DNA from: Artemisia argyi
Lineage: Eukaryota > Streptophyta > Magnoliopsida > Asterales > Asteraceae
Direction of reading: 5' to 3'
DNA length: 64,000 bases
Assembly: GCA_030686995.1 (NCBI GenBank)
Contig: CM060697.1
Span: forward strand, 40,583,959 to 40,647,958
Part shown: piece by piece, positions 20,101 through 33,900 of the stretch
How the letters are laid out: every line of letters starts with the position of its first letter
How positions within the stretch are numbered: the first letter of the stretch is position 1
Notes under the pieces: generated by a model
Seen by the model: only the letters and a program-made list of their open reading frames with translations
Databases searched by the model: none
What the model was told of the DNA's origin: nothing
Position numbers and translations under genes: made by a program

Positions 20101-22444
20101 GAGAAGCATTTGGGGACAACGGCTCCCATAAAGTAAGGTACAATTTCTCTCAACAAGTGAGCCTTTAGGGACAACGGCTTTTATCATGTAAAGGACAAAT
20201 CGCCCTCATAAAGTTAGCCTTTAGGGACAATGGATCTCATTATGTAAGTGATAGTTGTTCTTATCGAGTGTGTAAGCATTAGGGACAACGGCTATCATCA
20301 TGTAAAGGGCAATTGCTCTCATCAAGTTAGCAGCATTTAGGGACAACGGCTCCTATAAAGTGAGCTACAATTTCTATCAACAAGTGAGCCTTTAGGAACA
20401 ACGGCTCTTATCATGTAAAGGACAAATCGCCCTCATAAAGTTAGCCTTTAGGGACAACGGATCTCAACAAGGAAGTGACAATTGCTCTTGTCAATTGTGC
20501 AAGCATTAGGGACAACGGCTATCATCATGTAAAGGACAATTGCTCTCATCAAGTGATCAAGCGTTTAGGGAGAACGGCTCCCATAAAGTATGGTACAATT
20601 GCTTTCCACAAGTGAGTCTTTATGGACAACGGCTCTTATCATGTAAGGGACATATTGCCCTCATAAAGTTAGCCTTTAGGGACAACGGGTCTCATCATGT
20701 AAGTGACAATTGCTCTTATCAAGTGTGCAAGCAATAGGGTCAACGGCAATCAACTTGTAATGGACAATTGCTCTCATCAAGTGAGAAAGCGTTTAGGGAC
20801 AACGGGTCCCATAAACTAAGGTACAATAGGTCTCAACAAGTGAGCCTTTAGGGACAACAACTCTTATTATGTAATGGAAAAATTGCCCTTATAAAGTTAG
20901 CCTTTGGGGACAATGGATCTCATCATGTAAGTGACAGTTGCTCTTATCGAGTGTGTAAGCATTAGGGACAACGTCTATCATCACGTAAAGGGCAATTGCT
21001 CTCATCAAGTGAGCTGCATTTGGGGACAACGGCTCCCATAAAGTAAGGTACAATTTTTCTCAACAAGTGAGCCTTTAGGGACAACGGCTTTTATCATGTA
21101 AAGGACAAATCCCCCTCATAAAGTTAGCCTTTAGGGACAATGGATCTCATTATGTAAGTGACAGTTGCTCTTATCGAGTGTGTAAGCATTAGGGACAACG
21201 GCTATCTTCATGTAAAGGGCAATTTCTCTCATCAAGTGAGCAAAATTTAGGGACAACGTCTCCCATAAAGTGAGGAACAATTTCTATCAACAAGTGAGCC
21301 TTTAGGGACAACGGCTCTTATCATGTAAAGGATAAATCGCCCTCATAAAGTTAGCTTTAGGGACAACGGATCTCAACATGCAAGTGACAATTGCTCTTGT
21401 CAAATGTGCAAGCATTAGGGACAACGGCTGTCATCATGTAAAGGACAATTGCTCTCATCAAGTGAGCAAGCGTTTAAGGAGAACGGCTCCCATAAAGTAA
21501 GGTACAATTGCTCTCAACAAGTGAGTCTTTATTGACAATGGCTCTTATCATGTAAGGGACAAATTTCCCTCATAAAGTTAGCCTTTAGGGACAACGGGTC
21601 TTATCATGTAAGTGACAATTGCTCTTATCAAGTGTGCAAGCATTAGGGACAACGGCAATCAACGTGTAATGGACAATTGCTCTCATCAAGTGAGAAAACG
21701 TTTAGGGACAACGGGTCCCATAAACTAAGGTACAATAGCTCCTAACAAGTGAGCCTTTAGGGACAACGACTCTTATTATGTAAGGGACAAATTGCCCTCA
21801 TAAAGTTAGCCTTTGGGGACAATGGATCTCATCATGTAAGTGACAGTTGCTCTTATCGAGTGTGAAAGCATTAGGGACAACGGCTATCATCATGTAAAGG
21901 GCAATTGCTCTCATCAAGTGAGCAGCATTTGGGGACAACGGCTCCCATAAAGTCCGGTACAATTTCTCTCAATAAGTGAGCCTTTAGGGACAACGGCTTT
22001 TATCATGTAAAGGACAAATCGCCTTCACAAAGTTAGCCTTTGGGGACAATGGATCTCATTATGTAAGTGACAATTGCTCTTATCGAGTGCGTGAGCATTA
22101 GGGACAACGGCTATCATCATGTAAAGGGCAATTGCTCTCATCAAGTGAGCAGCATTTAGGGACAACGGCTCCCATAAAGTGAGGTACAATTTCAATCAAC
22201 AAGTGAGCCTTTAGGGACAACGGCTCTTATCATGTAAAGGACAAATTGCCCTAATAAACTTAGCCTTTAGGGACAACGGTTATCATCATGTAAAGGACAA
22301 TTGCTCTCATTAAGTGAGCAAGCATTTAGGGAGAACGGCTCCCATAAAGTAAGGTATAATTGCTCTCAACAAGTGAGTCTTTAGGGACAACGGCTCTTAT
22401 CATGTAAGGGACAAATTTCCCTCATAATGTTAGCCTTTAGGGAG

Positions 22445-25400
22445 AACGGGTCTCATCATGTAAGTGACAATTGCTCTTATCAAGTGTGCAAGCATTAGGG
22501 ACAACGGCTATCATCATGTAAAAGGAAATTGCTCTCATCAAATGACCAGGCATTTAGGGACAACGGATCCTATAAAGTCAGGTACAATTGTTCTCAACAA
22601 GTGAGCCTTTAGGGACAATGGCTCTTATCATGGAAGAGACAAATTGCCCTTATAAAGACAACGGGTCTCATCATGTAAGTGATAATTGCTTTTATCAAGT
22701 GTGCAAGCATTAGGGACAACGGCAATCAACGTGTAATGGACAATTGCTCTCATCAAGTGAGAAAGCGTTTAGGGACAACGGGTCCCATAAACTAAGGTAC
22801 AATAGCTCTCAACAAGTGAGCCTTTAGGGACAACGACTTTTATTATGTAAGGGACAAATTGCCCTCATAAAGTTAGCCTTTGGGGACAATGGATCTCATC
22901 ATGTAAGTGACAGTTGCTCTTATCGAGTGTGAAAGCATTAGGGACAACGGCTATCATCATGTAAAGGGCAATTGCTCTCATCAAGTGAGCAAGCGTTTAG
23001 GGATAACGGCTCCCATAAAGTACGGTACAATTGCTCTCAACAAGTGAGTCTTTAGGGACAACGGCTCTTATCATGTAAGGGACATATTGCCCTCATAAAG
23101 TTAGCCTTTAGGGACAACGGGTCTCATCATGTAAGTGACAATTGCTCTTATCAAGTGTGCAAGCATTAGGGACAACGGCAATCAACGTGTAATGGACAAT
23201 TGCTCTCATCAAGTGAAAAAGCGTTTAGGGACAACGGGTCCCATAAACTAAGGTACAATAGCTCTCAACAAGTGAGCCTTTAGGGACAACGACTCTTATT
23301 ATGTAAGGGACAAATTGCCCTCATAAAGTTATCCTTTAGGGACAATGGATCTCATCATGTAAGTGACAGTTGCTCTTATCGAGTGTGTAAGCATTAGGGA
23401 CAACGACTATCATCATGTAAAGGGCAATTGCTCTCATCAAGTGAGCAGCATTTAGGGACAACGGCTCCCATAAAGTAAGGTACAATTTCTCTCAACAAGT
23501 GAGCCTTTAGGGACAACAGCTTTTATCATGTAAAGGACAAATCACCCTCATAAACTTAGCCTTTAGGGACAATGGATCTCATTATGTAAGTGACAGTTGC
23601 TCTTATCGTGTGTGTAAGCATTAGGGACAACGGCTATCATCATGTAAAGGGCAATTGCTCTCATCAAGTGAGCAGCATTTTGGGACAACGGATCCCATAA
23701 AGTGAGGTACAATTTCTATCAACAAGTGAGCCTTTAGGGACAACGGCTCTTATCATGTAAAGGACAAATCGCCCTCATAAAGTTAGCCTTTAGGGACAAC
23801 GGATCTCAACATGCAAGTGACAATTGCTCTTGTCAAGTGTGCAAGCATTAGGGACAACGGCTATCATCATGTAAAGGACAATTGCTCTCATCAAGTGAGC
23901 AAGCGTTTAGGGAGAACGGCTCCCATAAAGTAAGGTACAATTGCTCTCAACAAGTGAGTCTTTAGGGACAACGGCTCTTATCATGTAAGAGACATATTGC
24001 CCTCATAAAGTTAGCCTTTAGGGACAACGGGTCTCATCATGTAAGTGACAATTGCTCTTATCAAGTGTGCAAGCATTAGGGACAACGGCAATCAACGTGT
24101 AATGGACAATTGCTCTCATCAAGTGAGAAAGCGTTTAGGGACAACGGGTCCCATAAACTAAGGTACAATAGCTCTCAACAAGTGAGCCTTTAGGAACAAC
24201 GACTCTTATTATGTAAGGGACAAATTGCCCTCATAAAGTTATCCTTTAGGGACAATGGATCTCATCATGTAAGTGACAGTTGCTCTTATCGAGTGTGTAA
24301 GCATTAGGGACAACGACTATCATCATGTAAAGGGCAATTGCTCTCATCAAGTGAGCAGCATTTTGGGACAACGGCTCCCATAAAGTGAGGTACAATTTCT
24401 ATCAACAAGTGAGCCTTTAGGGACAACGGCTCTTATCATGTAAAGGACAAATCGCCCTCATAAAGTTTGCCTTTAGGGACAACGGATCTCAACATGCAAG
24501 TGACAATTGCGCTTGTCAAGTGTGCAAGCATTAGAGACAACGGCAATCAACGTGTAATGGACAACTGCTCTCATCAAGTGAGAAAGCGTTTAGGGACAAC
24601 GGGTCCCATAAACTAAGGTACAATAGCTCTCAACAAGTGAGCCTTTAGGAACAACGACTCTTATTATGTAAGGGACAAACTGCCCTCATAAAGTTAGCCT
24701 TTGGGGACAATGGATCTCATCATGTAAGTGACAGTTGCTCTTATCGAGTGTGAAAGCATTAGGGACAACGGCTATCATCATGTAAAGGGCAATTGCTCTC
24801 ATCAAGTGAGCAAGCGTTTAGGGATAACGGCTCCCATAAAGTAAGGTACAATTGCTCTCAACAAGTGAGTCTTTAGGGACAACGGCTCTTATCAAGTAAG
24901 GGACATATTGCCCTCATAAAGTTAGGCTTTAGGGACAACGGGTCTCATCATGTAAGTGACAATTGCTCTTATCAAGTGTGCAAGCATTAGGGACAACGGC
25001 AATCAACGTGTAATGGACAATTGCTCTCATCAAGTGAGAAAGCGTTTAGGGACAACGGGTCCCATAAACTAAGGTACAATAGCTCTCAACAAGTGAGCCT
25101 TTAGGGACAACGACTCTTATTATGTAAGGGACAAATTGCCCTCATAAAGTTATCCTTTAGGGACAATGGATCTCATCATGTATGTGACAGTTGCTCTTAT
25201 CGAGTGTGAAAGCATTAGGGACAACGGCTATCATCATGTAAAGGGCAATTGCTCTCATCAAGTGAGCAAGAGTTTAGGGAGAACGGCTCCCATAAAGTAA
25301 GGTACAATTGCTCTCAACAAGTGAGTCTTTAGGGACAACGGCTCTTATCAAGTAAGGGACATATTGCCCTCATAAAGTTAGCCTTTGGGGACAATGGATT

Positions 25401-26531
25401 TCATCATGTAAGTGACAGTTGCTCTTATCGAGTGTGAAAGCATTAGGGACAATGGCTATCATCATGTAAAGGGCAATTGCTCTCATCAAGTGAGCAAGCG
25501 TTTAGGGATAACGGCTCCCATAAAGTAAGGTACAATTGCTCTCAACAAGTGAGTCTTTAGGGACAACGGCTCTTATCATGTAAGAGACATATTGCCCTCA
25601 TAAAGTTAGCCTTTAGGGACAACGGGTCTCATCATGTAAGTGACAATTGCTCTTATCAAGTGTGCAAGCATTAGGGACAACGGCAATCAACGTGTAATGG
25701 ACAATTGCTCTCATCAAGTGAGAAAGCGTTTAGGGACAACGGGTCCCATAAACTAAGGTACAATAGCTCTCAACAAGTGAGCCTTTAGGAACAACGACTC
25801 TTATTATGTAAGGGACAAATTGCCCTCATAAAGTTATCCTTTAGGGACAATGGATCTCATCATGTAAGTGACAGTTGCTCTTATCGAGTGTGTAAGCATT
25901 AGGGACAACGACTATCATCATGTAAAGGGCAATTGCTCTCATCAAGTGAGCAGCATTTTGGGACAACGGCTCCCATAAAGTGAGGTACAATTTCTATCAA
26001 CAAGTGAGCCTTTAGGGACAACGGCTCTTATCATGTAAAGGACAAATCGCCCTCAAAAAGTTTGCCTTTAGGGACAACGGATCTCAACATGCAAGTGACA
26101 ATTGCGCTTGTCAAGTGTGCAAGCATTAGAGACAACGGCAATCAACGTGTAATGGACATCTGCTCTCATCAAGTGAGAAAGCGTTTAGGGACAACGGGTC
26201 CCATAAACTAAGGTACAATAGCTCTCAACAAGTGAGCCTTTAGGAACAACGACTCTTATTATGTAAGGGACAAACTGCCCTCATAAAGTTAGCCTTTGGG
26301 GACAATGGATCTCATCATGTAAGTGACAGTTGCTCTTATCGAGTGTGAAAGCATTAGGGACAACGGCTATCATCATGTAAAGGGCAATTGCTCTCATCAA
26401 GTGAGCAAGCGTTTAGGGATAACGGCTCCCATAAAGTAAGGTACAATTGCTCTCAACAAGTGAGTCTTTAGGGACAACGGCTCTTATCAAGTAAGGGACA
26501 TATTGCCCTCATAAAGTTAGGCTTTAGGGAC
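22445..26531 (+). repeat. 4,087-bp tandem segmental duplication, copy 1
   Basis: Private variants recur exactly 4,087 bp later: GGAAATTGCTCTCATCAAAT at 22524/26611, the shortened C monomer at about 22655/26742, GTGAAAAAGCG at about 23213/27300 and GGACATCTGCTC at about 26155/30242. The unit is about 72 monomers (36 dimers). The start is placed where mismatches cease. Confidence 0.88.
23851..24078 (+). repeat. Representative A-B-C-D tetramer (228 bp)
   Basis: A is 23851-23909 (59 bp), B 23910-23964 (55 bp), C 23965-24020 (56 bp) and D 24021-24078 (58 bp); each begins GGGACAACGG or GGGAGAACGG. Inside A, GGGACAACGGCTATCATCAT aligns with the second half beginning GGACAATTGCTCTCATCA, so each monomer is itself an old dimer of about 28 bp. 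This is a class I tetramer; classes II (GGCAATCAACG), III (GCTTTTATC) and IV (CAACATGCAAG) follow in order to make about 910 bp. Confidence 0.92.
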
Positions 26532-29500
26532 AACGGGTCTCATCATGTAAGTGACAATTGCTCTTATCAAGTGTGCAAGCATTAGGGACAACGGCTATCA
26601 TCATGTAAAAGGAAATTGCTCTCATCAAATGACCAGGCATTTAGGGACAACGGATCCTATAAAGTCAGGTACAATTGTTCTCAACAAGTGAGCCTTTAGG
26701 GACAATGGCTCTTATCATGGAAGAGACAAATTGCCCTTATAAAGACAACGGGTCTCATCATGTAAGTGATAATTGCTTTTATCAAGTGTGCAAGCATTAG
26801 GGACAACGGCAATCAACGTGTAATGGACAATTGCTCTCATCAAGTGAGAAAGCGTTTAGGGACAACGGGTCCCATAAACTAAGGTACAATAGCTCTCAAC
26901 AAGTGAGCCTTTAGGGACAACGACTTTTATTATGTAAGGGACAAATTGCCCTCATAAAGTTAGCCTTTGGGGACAATGGATCTCATCATGTAAGTGACAG
27001 TTGCTCTTATCGAGTGTGAAAGCATTAGGGACAACGGCTATCATCATGTAAAGGGCAATTGCTCTCATCAAGTGAGCAAGCGTTTAGGGATAACGGCTCC
27101 CATAAAGTACGGTACAATTGCTCTCAACAAGTGAGTCTTTAGGGACAACGGCTCTTATCATGTAAGGGACATATTGCCCTCATAAAGTTAGCCTTTAGGG
27201 ACAACGGGTCTCATCATGTAAGTGACAATTGCTCTTATCAAGTGTGCAAGCATTAGGGACAACGGCAATCAACGTGTAATGGACAATTGCTCTCATCAAG
27301 TGAAAAAGCGTTTAGGGACAACGGGTCCCATAAACTAAGGTACAATAGCTCTCAACAAGTGAGCCTTTAGGGACAACGACTCTTATTATGTAAGGGACAA
27401 ATTGCCCTCATAAAGTTATCCTTTAGGGACAATGGATCTCATCATGTAAGTGACAGTTGCTCTTATCGAGTGTGTAAGCATTAGGGACAACGACTATCAT
27501 CATGTAAAGGGCAATTGCTCTCATCAAGTGAGCAGCATTTAGGGACAACGGCTCCCATAAAGTAAGGTACAATTTCTCTCAACAAGTGAGCCTTTAGGGA
27601 CAACAGCTTTTATCATGTAAAGGACAAATCACCCTCATAAACTTAGCCTTTAGGGACAATGGATCTCATTATGTAAGTGACAGTTGCTCTTATCGTGTGT
27701 GTAAGCATTAGGGACAACGGCTATCATCATGTAAAGGGCAATTGCTCTCATCAAGTGAGCAGCATTTTGGGACAACGGATCCCATAAAGTGAGGTACAAT
27801 TTCTATCAACAAGTGAGCCTTTAGGGACAACGGCTCTTATCATGTAAAGGACAAATCGCCCTCATAAAGTTAGCCTTTAGGGACAACGGATCTCAACATG
27901 CAAGTGACAATTGCTCTTGTCAAGTGTGCAAGCATTAGGGACAACGGCTATCATCATGTAAAGGACAATTGCTCTCATCAAGTGAGCAAGCGTTTAGGGA
28001 GAACGGCTCCCATAAAGTAAGGTACAATTGCTCTCAACAAGTGAGTCTTTAGGGACAACGGCTCTTATCATGTAAGAGACATATTGCCCTCATAAAGTTA
28101 GCCTTTAGGGACAACGGGTCTCATCATGTAAGTGACAATTGCTCTTATCAAGTGTGCAAGCATTAGGGACAACGGCAATCAACGTGTAATGGACAATTGC
28201 TCTCATCAAGTGAGAAAGCGTTTAGGGACAACGGGTCCCATAAACTAAGGTACAATAGCTCTCAACAAGTGAGCCTTTAGGAACAACGACTCTTATTATG
28301 TAAGGGACAAATTGCCCTCATAAAGTTATCCTTTAGGGACAATGGATCTCATCATGTAAGTGACAGTTGCTCTTATCGAGTGTGTAAGCATTAGGGACAA
28401 CGACTATCATCATGTAAAGGGCAATTGCTCTCATCAAGTGAGCAGCATTTTGGGACAACGGCTCCCATAAAGTGAGGTACAATTTCTATCAACAAGTGAG
28501 CCTTTAGGGACAACGGCTCTTATCATGTAAAGGACAAATCGCCCTCATAAAGTTTGCCTTTAGGGACAACGGATCTCAACATGCAAGTGACAATTGCGCT
28601 TGTCAAGTGTGCAAGCATTAGAGACAACGGCAATCAACGTGTAATGGACAACTGCTCTCATCAAGTGAGAAAGCGTTTAGGGACAACGGGTCCCATAAAC
28701 TAAGGTACAATAGCTCTCAACAAGTGAGCCTTTAGGAACAACGACTCTTATTATGTAAGGGACAAACTGCCCTCATAAAGTTAGCCTTTGGGGACAATGG
28801 ATCTCATCATGTAAGTGACAGTTGCTCTTATCGAGTGTGAAAGCATTAGGGACAACGGCTATCATCATGTAAAGGGCAATTGCTCTCATCAAGTGAGCAA
28901 GCGTTTAGGGATAACGGCTCCCATAAAGTAAGGTACAATTGCTCTCAACAAGTGAGTCTTTAGGGACAACGGCTCTTATCAAGTAAGGGACATATTGCCC
29001 TCATAAAGTTAGGCTTTAGGGACAACGGGTCTCATCATGTAAGTGACAATTGCTCTTATCAAGTGTGCAAGCATTAGGGACAACGGCAATCAACGTGTAA
29101 TGGACAATTGCTCTCATCAAGTGAGAAAGCGTTTAGGGACAACGGGTCCCATAAACTAAGGTACAATAGCTCTCAACAAGTGAGCCTTTAGGGACAACGA
29201 CTCTTATTATGTAAGGGACAAATTGCCCTCATAAAGTTATCCTTTAGGGACAATGGATCTCATCATGTATGTGACAGTTGCTCTTATCGAGTGTGAAAGC
29301 ATTAGGGACAACGGCTATCATCATGTAAAGGGCAATTGCTCTCATCAAGTGAGCAAGAGTTTAGGGAGAACGGCTCCCATAAAGTAAGGTACAATTGCTC
29401 TCAACAAGTGAGTCTTTAGGGACAACGGCTCTTATCAAGTAAGGGACATATTGCCCTCATAAAGTTAGCCTTTGGGGACAATGGATTTCATCATGTAAGT

Positions 29501-30681
29501 GACAGTTGCTCTTATCGAGTGTGAAAGCATTAGGGACAATGGCTATCATCATGTAAAGGGCAATTGCTCTCATCAAGTGAGCAAGCGTTTAGGGATAACG
29601 GCTCCCATAAAGTAAGGTACAATTGCTCTCAACAAGTGAGTCTTTAGGGACAACGGCTCTTATCATGTAAGAGACATATTGCCCTCATAAAGTTAGCCTT
29701 TAGGGACAACGGGTCTCATCATGTAAGTGACAATTGCTCTTATCAAGTGTGCAAGCATTAGGGACAACGGCAATCAACGTGTAATGGACAATTGCTCTCA
29801 TCAAGTGAGAAAGCGTTTAGGGACAACGGGTCCCATAAACTAAGGTACAATAGCTCTCAACAAGTGAGCCTTTAGGAACAACGACTCTTATTATGTAAGG
29901 GACAAATTGCCCTCATAAAGTTATCCTTTAGGGACAATGGATCTCATCATGTAAGTGACAGTTGCTCTTATCGAGTGTGTAAGCATTAGGGACAACGACT
30001 ATCATCATGTAAAGGGCAATTGCTCTCATCAAGTGAGCAGCATTTTGGGACAACGGCTCCCATAAAGTGAGGTACAATTTCTATCAACAAGTGAGCCTTT
30101 AGGGACAACGGCTCTTATCATGTAAAGGACAAATCGCCCTCATAAAGTTTGCCTTTAGGGACAACGGATCTCAACATGCAAGTGACAATTGCGCTTGTCA
30201 AGTGTGCAAGCATTAGAGACAACGGCAATCAACGTGTAATGGACATCTGCTCTCATCAAGTGAGAAAGCGTTTAGGGACAACGGGTCCCATAAACTAAGG
30301 TACAATAGCTCTCAACAAGTGAGCCTTTAGGAACAACGACTCTTATTATGTAAGGGACAAACTGCCCTCATAAAGTTAGCCTTTGGGGACAATGGATCTC
30401 ATCATGTAAGTGACAGTTGCTCTTATCGAGTGTGAAAGCATTAGGGACAACGGCTATCATCATGTAAAGGGCAATTGCTCTCATCAAGTGAGCAAGCGTT
30501 TAGGGATAACGGCTCCCATAAAGTAAGGTACAATTGCTCTCAACAAGTGAGTCTTTAGGGACAACGGCTCTTATCAAGTAAGGGACATATTGCCCTCATA
30601 AAGTTAGGCTTTAGGGACAACGGGTCTCATCATGTAAGTGACAATTGCTCTTATCAAGTGTGCAAGCATTAGGGACAACGG
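26532..30681 (+). repeat. 4,087-bp tandem segmental duplication, copy 2
   Basis: This is the second copy; matching runs on to about 30681, where it turns from A-type (CTATCATC) to class II (CAATCAACG). Differences seen by eye are few, for example CCTCAAAAAG at 26051 against CCTCATAAAG in this copy. Confidence 0.86.
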
Positions 30682-32299
30682 CAATCAACGTGTAATGGAC
30701 AATTGCTCTCATCAAGTGAGAAAGCGTTTAGGGACAACGGGTCCCATAAACTAAGGTACAATAGCTCTCAACAAGTGAGCCTTTAGGGACAACGACTCTT
30801 ATTATGTAAGGGACAAATTGCCCTCATAAAGTTATCCTTTAGGGACAATGGATCTCATCATGTAAGTGACAGTTGCTCTTATCGAGTGTGAAAGCATTAG
30901 GGACAACGGCTATCATCATGTAAAGGGCAATTGCTCTCATCAAGTGAGCAAGAGTTTAGGGAGAACGGCTCCCATAAAGTAAGGTACAATTGCTCTCAAC
31001 AAGTGAGTCTTTAGGGACAACGGCTCTTATCAAGTAAGGGACATATTGCCCTCATAAAGTTAGCCTTTGGGGACAATGGATCTCATCATGTAAGTGACAG
31101 TTGCTCTTATCGAGTGTGAAAGCATTAGGGACAATGGCTATCATCATGTAAAGGGCAATTGCTCTCATCAAGTGAGCAAGCGTTTAGGGATAACGGCTCC
31201 CATAAAGTAAGGTACAATTGCTCTCAACAAGTGAGTCTTTAGGGACAACGGCTCTTATCAAGTAAGGGACATATTGCCCTCATAAAGTTAGCCTTTAGGG
31301 ACAACGGGTCTCATCATGTAAGTGACAATTGCTCTTATCTTGTGTGCAAGCATTAGGGACAACGGCAATCAACGTGTAATGGACAATTGCTGTCATCAAG
31401 TGAGAAAGCCTTTAGGGACAACGGGTCCCATAAACTAAGGTACAATAGCTCTCAACAAGTGAGCCTTTAGGGACAACGACTCTTATTATATAAGGGACAA
31501 ATTGCCCTCATAAAGTTATCCTTTAGGGACAATGGATCTCATCATGTAAGTGACAGTTGCTCTTATCGAGTGTGTAAGCATTAGGGACAATGACTATCAT
31601 CATGTAAAGGGCAATTGCTCTCATCAAGTGAGCAGCATTTAGGGACAACGGCTCCCATAAAGTAAGGTACAATTTCTCTCAACAAGTGAGCCTTTAGGGA
31701 CAACAGCTTTTATCATGTAAAGGACAAATTGCCCTCATAAACTTAGCCTTTCGGGACAATGGATCTCATTATGTAAGTGACAGTTGCTCTTATCGAGTGT
31801 GTGAGCATTAGGGACAACGGCTATCATCATGTAAAGGGCAATTGCTCTCATCAAGTGAGCAGCATTTTGGGACAACAGCTCCCATAAAGTGAGGTACAAT
31901 TTCTATCAACAAGTGAGCCTTTAGGGACAACGGCTCTTATCATGTAAAGGACAAATCGCCCTCATAAAGTTAGCCTTTAGGGACAATGGATCTCAACATG
32001 CAAGTGACAATTTCTCTTGTCAAGTGTGCAAGCATTAGGGACAACGGCTATCATCATGTAAAGGACAATTGCTCTCATCAAGTGAGCAAGCGTTTAGGGA
32101 GAACGGCTCCCATAAAGTAAGGTACAATTGCTCTCAACAAGTGAGTCTTTAGGGACAACGGCTCTTATCATGTAAGAGACATATTGCCCTCATAAAGTTA
32201 GCCTTTAGGGACAACGGGTCTCATCATGTAAGTGACAATTGCTCTTATCAAGTGTGCAAGCATTAGGGACAACGGCAATCAACGTGTAATGGACAATTG

Positions 32300-33900
32300 C
32301 TCTCATCAAGTGAGAAAGCGTTTAGGGACAACGGGTCCCATAAACTAAGGTACAATAGCTCTCAACAAGTGAGCCTTTAGGAACAACGACTCTTATTATG
32401 TAAGGGACAAACTGCCCTCATAAAGTTAGCCTTTGGGGACAATGGATCTCATCATGTAAGTGACAGTTGCTCTTATCGAGTGTGAAAGCATTAGGGGCAA
32501 CGGCTATAATCATGTAAAGGGCAATTGCTCTGATCAAGTGAGCAAGCGTTTAGGGATAACGGCTCCCATAAAGTAAGGTACAATTGCTCTCAACAAGTGA
32601 GTCTTTAGGGACAACAGCTCTTATCAAGTAAGGGACATATTGCCCTCATAAAGTTAGGCTTTAGGGACAACGGGTCTCATCATGTAAGTGACAATTGCTC
32701 TTATCAAGTGTGCAAGCATTAGGGACAACGGCAATCAACGTGTAATGGACAATTGCTCTCATCAAGTGAGAAAGCGTTTAGGGACAACGGGTCCCATAAA
32801 CTAAGGTACAATAGCTCTCAACAAGTGAGCCTTTAGGGACAACGACTCTTATTATGTAAGGGACAAATTGCCCTCATAAAGTTATCCTTTAGGGACAATG
32901 GATCTCATCATGTAAGTGATAGTTGCTCTTATCGAGTGTGAAAGCATTAGGGACAACGGCTATCATCATGTAAAGGGCAATTGCTCTCATCAAGTGAGCA
33001 AGCGTTTAGGGAGAACGGCTCCCATAAAGTAAGGTACAATTGCTCTCAACAAGTGAGTCTTTAGGGACAACGGCTCTTATCAAGTAAGGGACATATTGCC
33101 CTCATAAAGTTAGCCTTTGGGGACAATGGATCTCATCATGTAAGTGACAGTTGCTCTTATCGAGTGTGAAAGCATTAGGGACAACGGCTATCATCATGTA
33201 AAGGGCAATTGCTCTCATCAAGTGAGCAAGCATTTAGGGATAACGGCTCCCATAAAGTAAGGTACAATTGCTCTCAACAAGTGAGTCTTTAGGGACAACG
33301 GCTCTTATCATGTAAGGGACATATTGCCCTCATAAAGTTAGCCTTTAGGGACAACGGGTCTCATCATGTAAGTGACAATTGCTCTAATCAAGTGTGCAAG
33401 CATTAGAGACAACGGCAATCAACGTGTAATGGACAACTGCTCTCATCAAGTGAGAAAGCGTTTAGGGACAACGGGTCCCATAAACTAAGGTACAATAGCT
33501 CTCAACAAGTGAGGCTTTAGGGACAACGACTCTTATTATGTAAGGGACAAATTGCCCTCATAAAGTTATCCTTTAGGGACAATGGATCTCATCATGTAAG
33601 TGACAGTTGCTCTTATCGAGCGTGTAAGCATTAGGGACAACGACTATCATCATGTAAAGGGCAATTGTTCTCATCAAGTGAGCAGCATTTAGGGACAACG
33701 GCTCCCATAAAGTAAGGTACAATTGCTCTCAACAAGTGAGCCTTTAGAGACAACGGCTTTTATCATGTAAAGGACAAATCGCCCTCATAAACTTAGCCTT
33801 TAGGGACAATGGATCTCATTATGTAAGTGACAGTTGCTCTTATCGAGTGTGTAAGCATTAGGGACAACGGCTATCATCATGTAAAGGGCAATTGCTCTCA
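32300..33900 (+). repeat. Segment paralogous to 36.4-38.0 kb (offset 4,098 bp)
   Basis: The rare variants AGGGGCAACGGCTATAATC (32493) and GCTCTAATCAAG (33381) recur 4,098 bp downstream at 36591 and 37479. The match fades near 33.9 kb. It shows the right domain was also built from blocks of about 4.1 kb. The limits are approximate. Confidence 0.7.

Larger units (their letters stand above)
12455..20830 (+). repeat. Satellite array, left sequence domain (continued)
   Basis: This continues the array interrupted by the LINE. Left-domain variants persist: ACAATAGGTCTCAACAAG (last near 20826) and GTAATGGAAAAATTGCC. The marker GATAGTTGTTC recurs at 15242, 16724, 17634, 19796 and 20250; the spacings 1482, 910, 2162 and 454 bp are close to multiples of 114 bp (two monomers). 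Local damage includes a deletion in a C monomer at about 17790 (GGCTAAAGGAC) and a small insertion at about 17861 (CTCTTAATCCCTCTTATC). No genes are seen. Confidence 0.96.
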
